NCBI RefSeq assembly: GCF_011074955.1 | Contig: NZ_WUQJ01000013.1 | Location: forward strand, 124,001-188,000 | Length of the DNA: 64,000 nucleotides | From: Marinobacter caseinilyticus | Lineage (GTDB): Bacteria; Pseudomonadota; Gammaproteobacteria; Pseudomonadales; Oleiphilaceae | Direction: 5' to 3' | In this document: positions 36,688 to 44,802 of the stretch, in pieces | Position numbering within the stretch: position 1 is the first letter of the stretch | How the letters are laid out: the number at the start of each line of letters is the position of its first letter | Notes under the pieces: generated by a model | Database searches by the model: none | What the model was told of the DNA's origin: nothing | What the model saw: the letters and a program-made list of their open reading frames with translations, nothing else | Program-made: the position numbers and the translations under genes

Positions 36688-38052
36688 ATGTCATCCCAGC
36701 GCCCGAACCGGGACAGCCCCGCAAGCCCGCGCCCCCTTCAGTACTTAAGCTCTTACCTCACCGGCCTGGTGAGGGAGCGGCTGTGGCTCAAGGTATTGAT
36801 TGGCATGTTCGCCGGTCTGATCACCGGGGCCTTGCTCGGTCCCTCCGTGGGACTGGTTGAGCCCTCAACGGGGGCGACACTGGGTAACTGGCTGGCGTTT
36901 CCGGGGCAGCTGTTTCTGGCCACAATCCAGATGATCGTGATTCCGCTGGTCGTGGCATCCGTGGTGCGGGGGCTCGCCGCCAGTGAAAACCTGGACCAAT
37001 TGCGGCGCCTGGGGTTGCGGGTCACGCTGTTTTTTGTGGTCACCACCGCGGTGGCGGCGTCCATCGGGTTGTGGGTGGGTGGGCTCATTAACCCCGGGCG
37101 GATGATGGCCGGCTTGCTGGCCTCCGATGAGGCCACCGACTTGCCGGGCGACGCCGCCAGCATGCCGAGCGTAAGTGAACTGCCGCAGACCTTGCTGGGC
37201 CTGCTGCCCGGCAACCCCCTGGGGGCCATGGTGCAGGGCCAGATGCTCCAGGTCGTGATCTTCTCGATCATCATAGGCATAGCCCTGGTGACCATGGCGC
37301 CGGCCCAGGCAAAACCAATGCTGGACCTGCTCGATTCCTTGCAGCAAATCTGTATGACCGTCGTCCGCTGGGCCATGCGGCTGGCGCCCTATGCGGTGTT
37401 CGGGCTGATGGCGCAGCTCACCACCAGCATTGGATTCGGAGCGCTGCTGGGGATGGCCTCCTATGTAGCCACTGTTATTCTCGGGCTGGCGCTGATGCTG
37501 GGGATTTACCTGGTGTTGCTGCGGCTGTTCAGCGGCCTGCGGCCCTGGCAATTCATTCAGGACGTCCGCGATGTGCTGTTACTGGCATTTTCGACATCCA
37601 GCTCCGCCGCCGTGATGCCATTATCGATCCGCACGGCGGAAACCAAACTCAACGTGCGGCCGTCCATATCACAGTTTGTGGTCCCTCTGGGTGCGACCAT
37701 CAACATGAACGGCACCGCCCTTTACCAGGCTGTGGCAACCGTCTTCCTGGCCCAGGTGTATGGCATTGACCTGGGGATGGGCAGCATGGCGCTGGTCGTG
37801 GCAATGGCGGTCGGAGCCTCCATTGGCTCGCCGGCCACGCCGGGTGTCGGCATTGTTATCCTGGCAATGGTTCTGCAAACCGTGGGCATTCCTCCCAGCG
37901 GTATTGCGCTCATCATGGGCGTGGACCGGATTCTTGATATGTGCCGCACCGCAATCAATGTGACCGGAGATCTGGTGACCTGCCGGCTGATGGAAACCTG
38001 GGCCGGTAATTCGCTGCCGTCACCCGTGAGCGGTGAGTCAGTCGGGGGATAA
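36688..38052 (+). CDS. Dicarboxylate/amino acid:cation symporter (DAACS family)
   Basis: The protein has about eight membrane segments and the family signatures: FSTSSSAAVMPLS (serine-rich hairpin), PLGATINMNGTALYQA (cation and substrate site), GSPATPGVGI and DRILDMCRTAINVTGD (Asp and Asn of the binding site). It imports C4-dicarboxylates or acidic amino acids with Na+ or H+. The N-terminal 25 residues are a hydrophilic extension. AAGGAACTGAT precedes the start. Confidence 0.92.
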   Translation: MSSQRPNRDSPASPRPLQYLSSYLTGLVRERLWLKVLIGMFAGLITGALLGPSVGLVEPSTGATLGNWLAFPGQLFLATIQMIVIPLVVASVVRGLAASENLDQLRRLGLRVTLFFVVTTAVAASIGLWVGGLINPGRMMAGLLASDEATDLPGDAASMPSVSELPQTLLGLLPGNPLGAMVQGQMLQVVIFSIIIGIALVTMAPAQAKPMLDLLDSLQQICMTVVRWAMRLAPYAVFGLMAQLTTSIGFGALLGMASYVATVILGLALMLGIYLVLLRLFSGLRPWQFIQDVRDVLLLAFSTSSSAAVMPLSIRTAETKLNVRPSISQFVVPLGATINMNGTALYQAVATVFLAQVYGIDLGMGSMALVVAMAVGASIGSPATPGVGIVILAMVLQTVGIPPSGIALIMGVDRILDMCRTAINVTGDLVTCRLMETWAGNSLPSPVSGESVGG

Positions 38053-38169
38053 CCGGGGGACCGTCGGATGCGAGCCTGATGGGGGCTGAACTCTGTCCCA
38101 ACTCTGCCCCAACTCTGCCCAAATTCAGGCCGATTACTGGCCTACCACTGGCAAACAATGGCATGCCTG

Positions 38170-38838
38170 TCAGTCCCCCACCGTGCAAGCCAGGATGCGG
38201 GACAAATGGCTGTAGGGCAGCCCGGTTTCCCGGTGCCAGTCGTTGAACGCCTGCTGGGCCTGGAGCAGCGATTTTTTGCTGCCCGCCGATGCGTCCAGCA
38301 ATCCTTCCCGCCGCAATGCGGTCGCCACATCCTGGGACAGGATAAAACAATCCCATCCCATCCGCCGTAGAAAATACTGAGCCGTGGCGCCACCCAGCCG
38401 GGCGCCGTGGCGCTTGAGCCACAGCAGCAAACCCGCCTGATCTTCCGATGGCCACTGGCTCAGAAAAACCCCAAAACTGCCATGTTCACGGGCGGCATCC
38501 ACAATCATCCGGGCGTTCTCCGGCACCGTGCGAATTTTCTGCAGGTTGCGCACAATGCGCTCGTCCTGCGCCAGCGCCTCCAAGACCTCGGGCGGTACCT
38601 GCTGCCAGTAGAGCGGCACAAAGCCCTGGAATGCGGCCTCAAAACCCGGCCACTTGTTCTCGATGACCCGCCACACAAACCCTGCCTTAAACACACACCG
38701 GGTAATCTCGGACAGGTAACGGTCGTCCCCCTGCGCTTCCAGTTCCCCCGCCTCCGCGACGCGGGGCAAAAGTGAACGTAATTCTGCCTCTCCACCTTTG
38801 CGGGCGGCGGCCTGTTCATAAATTCTGGCAAACGACAT
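38170..38838 (-). CDS. DNA-3-methyladenine glycosylase I (Tag family)
   Basis: At 222 residues, it resembles the Tag family of helix-hairpin-helix base-excision glycosylases: FARIYEQAAARKGG at the start, ITRCVFKAGFVWRVIENKWPGFEAAF (catalytic region) and IRTVPENARMIVDAA. It lacks some zinc-site Cys residues of E. coli Tag, as many homologues do. It would remove alkylated purines. It is monocistronic and convergent with the symporter gene. Confidence 0.85.
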   Translation of the reverse strand: MSFARIYEQAAARKGGEAELRSLLPRVAEAGELEAQGDDRYLSEITRCVFKAGFVWRVIENKWPGFEAAFQGFVPLYWQQVPPEVLEALAQDERIVRNLQKIRTVPENARMIVDAAREHGSFGVFLSQWPSEDQAGLLLWLKRHGARLGGATAQYFLRRMGWDCFILSQDVATALRREGLLDASAGSKKSLLQAQQAFNDWHRETGLPYSHLSRILACTVGD

Positions 38839-38923
38839 GGGGGTTTATCCCGGCATCTGGTTGTAGGTCTGAAGCTGCTTGGTCCACTATAAAGGAAACC
38901 AACGTAATCAGGGAGTCACCCAT

Positions 38924-39097
38924 ATGCCCGTAATAGGATGGTTTTTCCTCGTTCTCGCCCTCTGCCTGATTGTCGGCAGCCTGCTCATCCTGCGCGACAA
39001 CGCCAACAGCATGCGAATTCCCAAGGACAAAATGGAAAAGATCCTCAAAAGAAAGGCGGAGATGGAGGCCCGGGATAAAGCGGAAGAAGACCGGTGA
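38924..39097 (+). CDS. DUF2897-family small membrane protein
   Basis: The start at 38924 (MPVIGWFF) has AGGGAG upstream; an ORF from 38879 is too long. A single membrane helix (VIGWFFLVLALCLIVGSLLIL) precedes a charged helix KMEKILKRKAEMEARDKAEEDR. This is the layout of DUF2897, found in Vibrio, Marinobacter and relatives. Function unknown. It is divergent from the Tag gene. Confidence 0.85.
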   Translation: MPVIGWFFLVLALCLIVGSLLILRDNANSMRIPKDKMEKILKRKAEMEARDKAEEDR

Positions 39098-39243
39098 GTC
39101 CGGTTTCAAAGGATTGGCACAAGCGCGTAGCCAGCGATGAGCACTTCAACGAAGGCCCGTCATCCATGATGCAAGCGGCGCAGTCAACACGCAGCAGCAC
39201 GGGCCTCGCACTCGCTTTAACCGGTACTCATCAGGACCAGCGC

Positions 39244-39291
39244 TGACTCTGATAAGCGCTATCTCTGATGAGCACTAACTCTGGTAAGTGC
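39244..39291. repeat. Three tandem 16-bp units
   Basis: TGACTCTGATAAGCGC, TATCTCTGATGAGCAC and TAACTCTGGTAAGTGC lie end to end. The third holds the stop region of the gene 39275-40087. Small tandem expansion; no known role. Confidence 0.6.
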
Positions 39292-40087
39292 CAACGCGAT
39301 TCAGCCAGCCTGCAATCCACCGCTTCGCTTCGATCCCTTGAGGGGCGTTTTCAGCCCGGCGAATCAATACATCCGCGGCCGCACTGCGGAAGCGGTCCAG
39401 CGCCGCACCGTCTTCGATCTCGCCCATTCGCTCCAGCACCTGTCGCAGGCCCCAGCCCTCGCCAGCGTAGGTTTCTTTGGCCGACAGGCCCTCACCCTTG
39501 AAGTTCACATAATCGATCAGCGCATAAATGCCGCCCAGCGTGCTGGTCAGGGCGTCAATGTCCTGCTTCATCGCAACCTGCTGCGGCTCTGGCGTCACCT
39601 TTAAAATCGCCTCCAGGGTCTCCTGGGCTCTCTCGTACATAAACTGGGCCTGTACATGCTGGCTGTAATCCAGCAGCCACCTCAGGAACTCCACCTGCGG
39701 CTCCTTACTTTGAGCCAGGAAGGTTTCGCGGTCCGGCCAGGGCGCGTTCAACGGTTCCATCTCAGCCAGCCAAACCGGCATCTCCACCGATTCAGACTTC
39801 ATAAACTTGATCAGGTCGGGAAAGCTCTCGGCAAAGGATCCCTCCACGTCCTTGGGGTACCATTTAAAATGGCCGATACCGAGGGATAGATAGTCTTCGT
39901 CCTCCCCCCAGGAAACCAGGCAATCCAGTTCACCGGAACATTCGTTCTGGAATATTTTGTCGGCAATCCAGGACAACTGCTGGTCCGTCAGCGATAAATC
40001 AACGTCCGGCTTGTAGAGCGAAGCCCCAAGAACCGTCAAAGTGACCGTCAGCAAAAGCGTGGCAATAATGGCGTAAAAATATTTCAC
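39275..40087 (-). CDS. Exported or membrane-anchored protein of unknown function
   Basis: A GTG start leads into an N-terminal helix (FYAIIATLLLTVTLTVLGAS) and a 240-residue soluble domain. NECSGELDCLVSWGEDEDYLSLGIGHFKWYPKD is distinctive: Glu, two Cys and the GIGHF stretch suggest a lysozyme-like fold with a catalytic Glu, but this is inference. Similar proteins occur as conserved hypotheticals in Marinobacter-like genomes (from memory). Confidence 0.7.
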   Translation of the reverse strand: MKYFYAIIATLLLTVTLTVLGASLYKPDVDLSLTDQQLSWIADKIFQNECSGELDCLVSWGEDEDYLSLGIGHFKWYPKDVEGSFAESFPDLIKFMKSESVEMPVWLAEMEPLNAPWPDRETFLAQSKEPQVEFLRWLLDYSQHVQAQFMYERAQETLEAILKVTPEPQQVAMKQDIDALTSTLGGIYALIDYVNFKGEGLSAKETYAGEGWGLRQVLERMGEIEDGAALDRFRSAAADVLIRRAENAPQGIEAKRWIAGWLNRVGTYQS

Positions 40088-40554
40088 GAGACATACCGAA
40101 GATGTGTTGTAAAGGCGGCCAGAATACGTCAGAAACTACCCCCAAGTCGGCTTATCGATTTGTCATTTAAGAGGGTTGCGGATAGACGATTGACAAACCT
40201 GAATAATCCCCTGGAATCCCTTCAAGGAAGGCGTTCGGAAAGTCGCGTCGGGTGCCTCTAAAGGCAGGTTTTAGGCGTCTTCGTTGCTCGATGTTAATGC
40301 ACGGAGCGAAGTTTGAGGATTTCTCGGTTGGCGGGTCGGTTAACGTCGGGGAAACGCCCACTCAGTAAACGACACCCTGGGCCCGAAGACATCAGAAGAA
40401 TGGGCGCTGTTTGAATAAGTGGCAGCCACCCGAGCGTTAGCCACCGTAGTCAGAAAGGCTGGTTGAACTGTATCCTTTTAAATCAGCCGGAACCCTTCGA
40501 GACTTCTCACGGGTCGGTCTTATTGTGGGCTGTTTAAATCAGCCGGCGCTGCCG
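40088..40554. other. Non-coding stretch with a 14-bp direct repeat
   Basis: 467 bases without a supported gene. TTTAAATCAGCCGG occurs at 40477-40490 and again at 40533-40546. A 64-codon minus-strand frame (40167-40361) has no ribosome site or domain and is left out. Confidence 0.5.
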
Positions 40555-41007
40555 TTAGAACTGCAGCCGATACGTCTGCAAGAGTTCAATCCGGGATTTA
40601 AGGATTTCGGAGTAAAACGCCAACTTGGATACAGACGCTGAACTACCAAAGTTCTCCTGGGTCCAGACACTGTCCACAAAACTCATTTCCGCTTGTCGAT
40701 AGGTTTGCCATTTCGCTTGAGTCTCAAAAAAAAGCGCCCTTTCAGAGTCAGAGAGACTGCCTTCCAGCGCGGTCTCGACGAGTTGGAGCGCCTGCTCCAG
40801 AAAATCGATATAGCCCCGGTACTCAACAATCATGTCTGCGGTCGTTTGTGACTTATTGTTGATGGCTAGCTCATACGACGACGCTTGTGCCCTAAATTGC
40901 TCCAAGTAGTCCGGCGCATCGGGGTTGTCGATGGCTTGGCATGCCGCAGAGGTGAAGGTGATTAAGAGTAGTAAAAGCGTGCGGCCAAATTCAGACGACG
41001 TATTCAC
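40555..41007 (-). CDS. LprI-like (DUF1311) lipoprotein, candidate lysozyme inhibitor
   Basis: A GTG start overlaps the stop of the lysozyme gene (GTGA). A lipoprotein signal ends with SAAC. The C-terminal part QAKWQTYRQAEMSF and SKLAFYSEILKSRIELLQTYRLQF follows the LprI/DUF1311 pattern W-x2-YR-xA-x2-F and a final helix of the same type. The family includes a lysozyme inhibitor in Mycobacterium. Tight coupling with a lysozyme gene suggests it protects the periplasm from that enzyme (inference). Confidence 0.7.
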   Translation of the reverse strand: MNTSSEFGRTLLLLLITFTSAACQAIDNPDAPDYLEQFRAQASSYELAINNKSQTTADMIVEYRGYIDFLEQALQLVETALEGSLSDSERALFFETQAKWQTYRQAEMSFVDSVWTQENFGSSASVSKLAFYSEILKSRIELLQTYRLQF

Positions 41008-41486
41008 TGGTAGATTCCTTGTTCAAAAAGCTTCCATTCTGCCGCTCGACGATTACCGAGGCCCTTCATCACCTTACCTTGCGATTGATTCCAGGCTCTC
41101 CAGGCGCTTTCCAACGATGGGTAGCCAGTCTTCGCGTTCGGGTTATTCACTAATCGAACAACGGATGAGCCTGAAAATGCCCTCTGCCCGATATTGAACG
41201 CAAAGATCACCAGTGCATCAAACTCAGCTTGCGACAAGCTGCGTGTAATGACCTTTCGGATCTCTCGTTCATAGGGCGCAACATTCCGGACTAGCAGCGC
41301 TTCAGCGTCCAGCTGGCTAATTCCGGATGCAAACTTAGACCACTCGGACTGATTAATGAGGTGACCAACACTGATTGTTGCGCCGGCTACCCACTTGAAC
41401 GTGGCGAAACCGGTTTGGTCGTCGTAGGGTTTGAGGCTGATGCCTTCAAGACGTTTTAACAGGGAGCGCCCCGAAGCACTCAGCAC
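41004..41486 (-). CDS. Phage-type lysozyme (glycoside hydrolase 24)
   Basis: LKRLEGISLKPYDDQTG (catalytic Glu near residue 14), ATISVGHLIN and FDALVIFAFNIG match T4-type muramidases of the endolysin family. A GTG start is taken; the frame is open upstream (TRTQSAKRRQTPLARNRV), so the true start may be earlier. No signal peptide is visible, so release would need a holin, lysis or secretion system. Its partner gene 40555-41007 begins four bases before its stop. No phage genes are near. Confidence 0.83.
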   Translation of the reverse strand: MLSASGRSLLKRLEGISLKPYDDQTGFATFKWVAGATISVGHLINQSEWSKFASGISQLDAEALLVRNVAPYEREIRKVITRSLSQAEFDALVIFAFNIGQRAFSGSSVVRLVNNPNAKTGYPSLESAWRAWNQSQGKVMKGLGNRRAAEWKLFEQGIYQ

Positions 41487-42326
41487 CCGATTGCGAGCGA
41501 GTGGCGTTTGCCTTCTTTTGGCGGACTGAGTCCTTGTGCCATTTATTCCATCCCTTGGTTGGCAAGACAGGTTTGAAGTCTATTTGAAAGAATGTACTTG
41601 TTCAATTTATCCAAAACCAAGATGACATATCCAACACTTCCCTCTCCAGAATCATTCGCGCTGCTGCCATGAGCGGGCTGGGAAAAGCATTACTATCCTG
41701 CGCTGACTGACTGTTGTAGAAGCTCACCCAAAGAACGCGCGATGATGTCGAGGACCGGCCATGGAAACGACAATTGGCCTCTCTATGGCTCTGGCCTGGT
41801 CGCTGTTCGGCACAAACCCGTGGTGCCGGTGTCAGCCGCTCGCTTATGATAAAGAGAACTCGCGGTGCCAACACCGGCTTCAAATATGGGCCAGAAGGAA
41901 TCCGGGGTAATTGGAAACGTGCACCCCGGTGCCACCAACAGATTGCGCTCGCACCATTATCGAGTTGCATCAGTGCGTCGCGGGCCAGAAGCGCACCAAT
42001 CGGAGGCATCGGAGCCCCGACAAGCCCCCCGTCGCCCTGACGCTGCTTTCGGGGCCTGCCGCCGCAGCCGATGGGTGCTTTAGAGGCGGTCATTGGCTGT
42101 GTGCGTTGCCCCGGCAATCAGGCCAGGGCCTTGCATTCGTGCCAGTGCAAGGGCTAGCGCCGGGCGCTTGCAGGGCCCGCACGAGACGGCCTTGCACCGG
42201 AGCCGGTATGAAACCTGCATACACTGTTCTACAGGGTCCCTTGGTTCAGCAAAGCTTTACCCGTGCCACGCGGCGCCTATCTCGACGCAACCGTTTGCTG
42301 AACTGTCGGAATTAAAAAAGATTATG
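41487..42326. other. Long stretch without a supported gene
   Basis: 840 bases upstream of the inverted repeat. Several open frames exist on both strands (for example 41602-42117 minus) but they read as low-complexity translations of G/C-rich DNA. It may be decayed coding sequence. No known RNA motif recognised. Confidence 0.45.
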
Positions 42327-42446
42327 GGACCCTCCGAAGACGTCATTTGACGATTCTGCAAGCCATGGGGGCCTGCCTGCAAAGACCACCTTGATTCCGC
42401 ATTTCGGGGAGCGCCAGAATCGTCAATAAACGTCTTCAGAGGGTCC
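42327..42446. repeat. 32-bp inverted repeat upstream of the glucosylglycerol synthase gene
   Basis: Left arm 42327-42358 starts GGACCCTCCGAAGACGT and ends TTGACGATTCTG. The right arm 42415-42446 is its complement except for about four positions. A 56-base spacer lies between, and only 15 bases separate the right arm from the start codon at 42462. It could be a 5'-UTR stem-loop or a small mobile element (MITE). Confidence 0.75.
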
Positions 42447-42461
42447 GTACAGGAGTACACC

Positions 42462-44735
42462 ATGCTACTGGCCACCGACCTCGACGGCACCTTTCTCGCG
42501 GGTGATCCGGAAAACCGCCTCACGCTTTACCGGCTCATCTCGGCCCACCCGGAAATCGATCTGGTGTTCGTCACCGGTCGGGGACTGGAGTCCGTATTGC
42601 CCTTGCTCTCGGACCCCACCATTCCCGACCCGGACTACATCATCTGCGATGTCGGCTGCACCGTGGTGCACGGCGACTCGCAACAGGCGATTCAGCCATT
42701 GCAGGGCGAGATTGACGACCTCTGGCCCGGCGAGCACATGGTCGAGAATGTCCTGGCGGACTTTACCGGCCTACAGCGTCAGGAAGTACCCCAGGAGCGC
42801 CGCGTGTCCTATTTTTGCGACCACGATGTGGTCAGCGACGACCTGTTGGCGGGCATAGCCGCCCTGTCCTGTGACGTACTGTTCTCAGCCGGCAAGTATC
42901 TGGACATACTGCCCGGCGGCGTGAACAAGGGGCGCACCCTGTCGCGCCTGGTCGAGCACCTGGGAATAGACCCGGAAGCGGTGCTGGTGGCCGGTGATAC
43001 CCTCAATGACCTGTCGATGTATCAACACGGTTTCAAGGGTGTCTGTGTGGGTGATTCCGAGACCGGTCTGCTCGCCGCTACCGAGCAGCAGGCCCGGGTG
43101 CTGCACGCAGGTGCGACCGGCTGTGGCGGCATCCTGGAGGCCTTTGAGCATTTCGGGTATCTGGGCCATGAGGGCATTGACGCCGAAATCCCCGACTACA
43201 TGAATTCGGGCAAGTCCGACCTGGTGATTGTCTACCACCGGCTGCCCTATGAAGAGGTGGTCGAGAACGGCGAGCTGATTCGACGCCGGCCCAAATCCCC
43301 GAACGGCATCATCCCGACGCTGTTGAGCTTTTTTGCCGATGGCAAGGCGGGGTCCTGGGTGGCCTGGTCGATCGATGATCCTGAGCTGGGTCCCTTTCAG
43401 ACCCATACCGAGGTGGATACCGGCCGGTACGAAAAACTGGTCGCGGCTCGGGTGCCATTGAGCCACGACGACGTTGAGATCTTCTACAAGCGGTTTTCAA
43501 AAGAGGCCTTCTGGCCCACCTTGCACACCTTCTGGGAGCGCGCCACGTTCCGGGACGACCACTGGCAGGTTTTTCTGAAGGTCAATAAACGGTTTGCGGA
43601 GTGCACCGCGGCGGAAGCGGCGGAAAACGCGGTGGTCTGGATTCACGATTACAATTTGTGGATGGTGCCGGCGTTTTTGCGCGAGATGCGCCCGGACCTC
43701 ACCATCGCCTTTTTCCATCACACCTATTTTCCGTCCGCCGACGTGTTCAACGTGCTGCCCTGGCGCCGGGAAATCATCGGCAGCCTGTTGCAGTGTGACT
43801 ACATTGGGTTCCACATCCCCAGGCAGGCCGAAAACTTTGTCGATGTGGCACGAGGCGTCACCCCCCTGGAGGTCACCCAGAAAATGGGGTGTGCACCGCG
43901 TTTCCTGACCTATGGCTGCGCCGTCGGGCTGGATGAAATGAGCACCGAAATTACGGTCAATGACCGCAAGATCGGCCTGGGGGCGCACCCGGTCGGGCTT
44001 GATCTCAACCGCGTCCGTCGCGCCCTGTCGGATCAGAGCGTGGTTGCGCGGATGGAAACCCTACGCGAGGAACTGATGGACGTCCGGCTGATCCTGTCGG
44101 TGGAGCGTCTCGATTTCACCAAAGGCATCATCGAGAAACTGGACGCCTACGAGCGCATGCTGAACGAGCACCCCGAGCTGATAACCAAAGTCACCTTGAT
44201 GCTGGTCTGTGTACCGGCAGCGTCTGGCATGACCATTTACGAAGAACTGCTGTCGCAGATCGAGCAAACGGTCGGGCGCATTAACGGGCAGTTTGCCCAG
44301 GTCGGCTGGACCCCGGTGCAGTTCTTTTTCCGCGCCCTGCCCTTTGAAGAGCTGGTGGCCTACTACACCATGGCCGATGTGATGTGGATTACGCCCCTGC
44401 GGGATGGCCTGAACCTGGTCGCCAAGGAATACATTGCGACCCAGGGGCTCACCAAAGGCAGCGGGGTGTTGGTGCTGTCCGAGTTTGCCGGTGCGGCGGC
44501 CGAGCTGCGCGGGGTCATCCTGGCCAACCCCCACCATCCCCAGGAGCTGGCCGATACCTGTTACTACGCCCTGGCGATCAGCCGCAGCGAGGCCCAGAAC
44601 CGGCTGAGCGAAGCCTTTGAAGTGGTGTCCCGTTACGACATCGACTACTGGGGGCGGGAGTTTATCGACGCGGTGGAACAGCGACGCACCTCCAAACTGG
44701 AAAAGATCCTGCCGATAGGTCATTGCGCGGCCTGA
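42462..44735 (+). CDS. ggpPS: Bifunctional glucosylglycerol-phosphate synthase/phosphatase
   Basis: The N-terminal 230 residues are a HAD-type phosphatase (DLDGTFL with the nucleophile Asp6, and VAGDTLNDLSM). Residues 240-755 are a GT20 glycosyltransferase with WIHDYNLWMVPAFLRE, VERLDFTKGI and LRDGLNLVAKEYIA. Fused phosphatase-GT20 proteins make the osmolyte glucosylglycerol in marine pseudomonads from ADP-glucose and glycerol 3-phosphate. Trehalose-phosphate synthase is the main alternative; the downstream phosphorylase favours glucosylglycerol. Ribosome site CAGGAG. A 120-bp inverted repeat precedes the start. Confidence 0.85.
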   Translation: MLLATDLDGTFLAGDPENRLTLYRLISAHPEIDLVFVTGRGLESVLPLLSDPTIPDPDYIICDVGCTVVHGDSQQAIQPLQGEIDDLWPGEHMVENVLADFTGLQRQEVPQERRVSYFCDHDVVSDDLLAGIAALSCDVLFSAGKYLDILPGGVNKGRTLSRLVEHLGIDPEAVLVAGDTLNDLSMYQHGFKGVCVGDSETGLLAATEQQARVLHAGATGCGGILEAFEHFGYLGHEGIDAEIPDYMNSGKSDLVIVYHRLPYEEVVENGELIRRRPKSPNGIIPTLLSFFADGKAGSWVAWSIDDPELGPFQTHTEVDTGRYEKLVAARVPLSHDDVEIFYKRFSKEAFWPTLHTFWERATFRDDHWQVFLKVNKRFAECTAAEAAENAVVWIHDYNLWMVPAFLREMRPDLTIAFFHHTYFPSADVFNVLPWRREIIGSLLQCDYIGFHIPRQAENFVDVARGVTPLEVTQKMGCAPRFLTYGCAVGLDEMSTEITVNDRKIGLGAHPVGLDLNRVRRALSDQSVVARMETLREELMDVRLILSVERLDFTKGIIEKLDAYERMLNEHPELITKVTLMLVCVPAASGMTIYEELLSQIEQTVGRINGQFAQVGWTPVQFFFRALPFEELVAYYTMADVMWITPLRDGLNLVAKEYIATQGLTKGSGVLVLSEFAGAAAELRGVILANPHHPQELADTCYYALAISRSEAQNRLSEAFEVVSRYDIDYWGREFIDAVEQRRTSKLEKILPIGHCAA

Positions 44736-44802
44736 GCTGACAAAGCAACCGGGGCGCACTGTTTTCGCGCCCCGACATCCTCTCAATCCAGGAGCCAAAC
44801 AC

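Noticed and set aside
40167..40361. 64-codon minus-strand frame
   Set aside because: No ribosome site, no domain, no coupling to a neighbour. It may be part of a repeated sequence but nothing here proves it.
40554..40560. GTTAGAA with a TAA stop, like an attC R'' box, at the LprI-like gene
   Set aside because: No matching R' box or complementary arms within 150 bases, so probably chance.
41602..42117. 171-codon minus-strand frame in the gap before the osmolyte genes
   Set aside because: Low-complexity Pro/Arg/Gly translation typical of chance frames in G/C-rich DNA.
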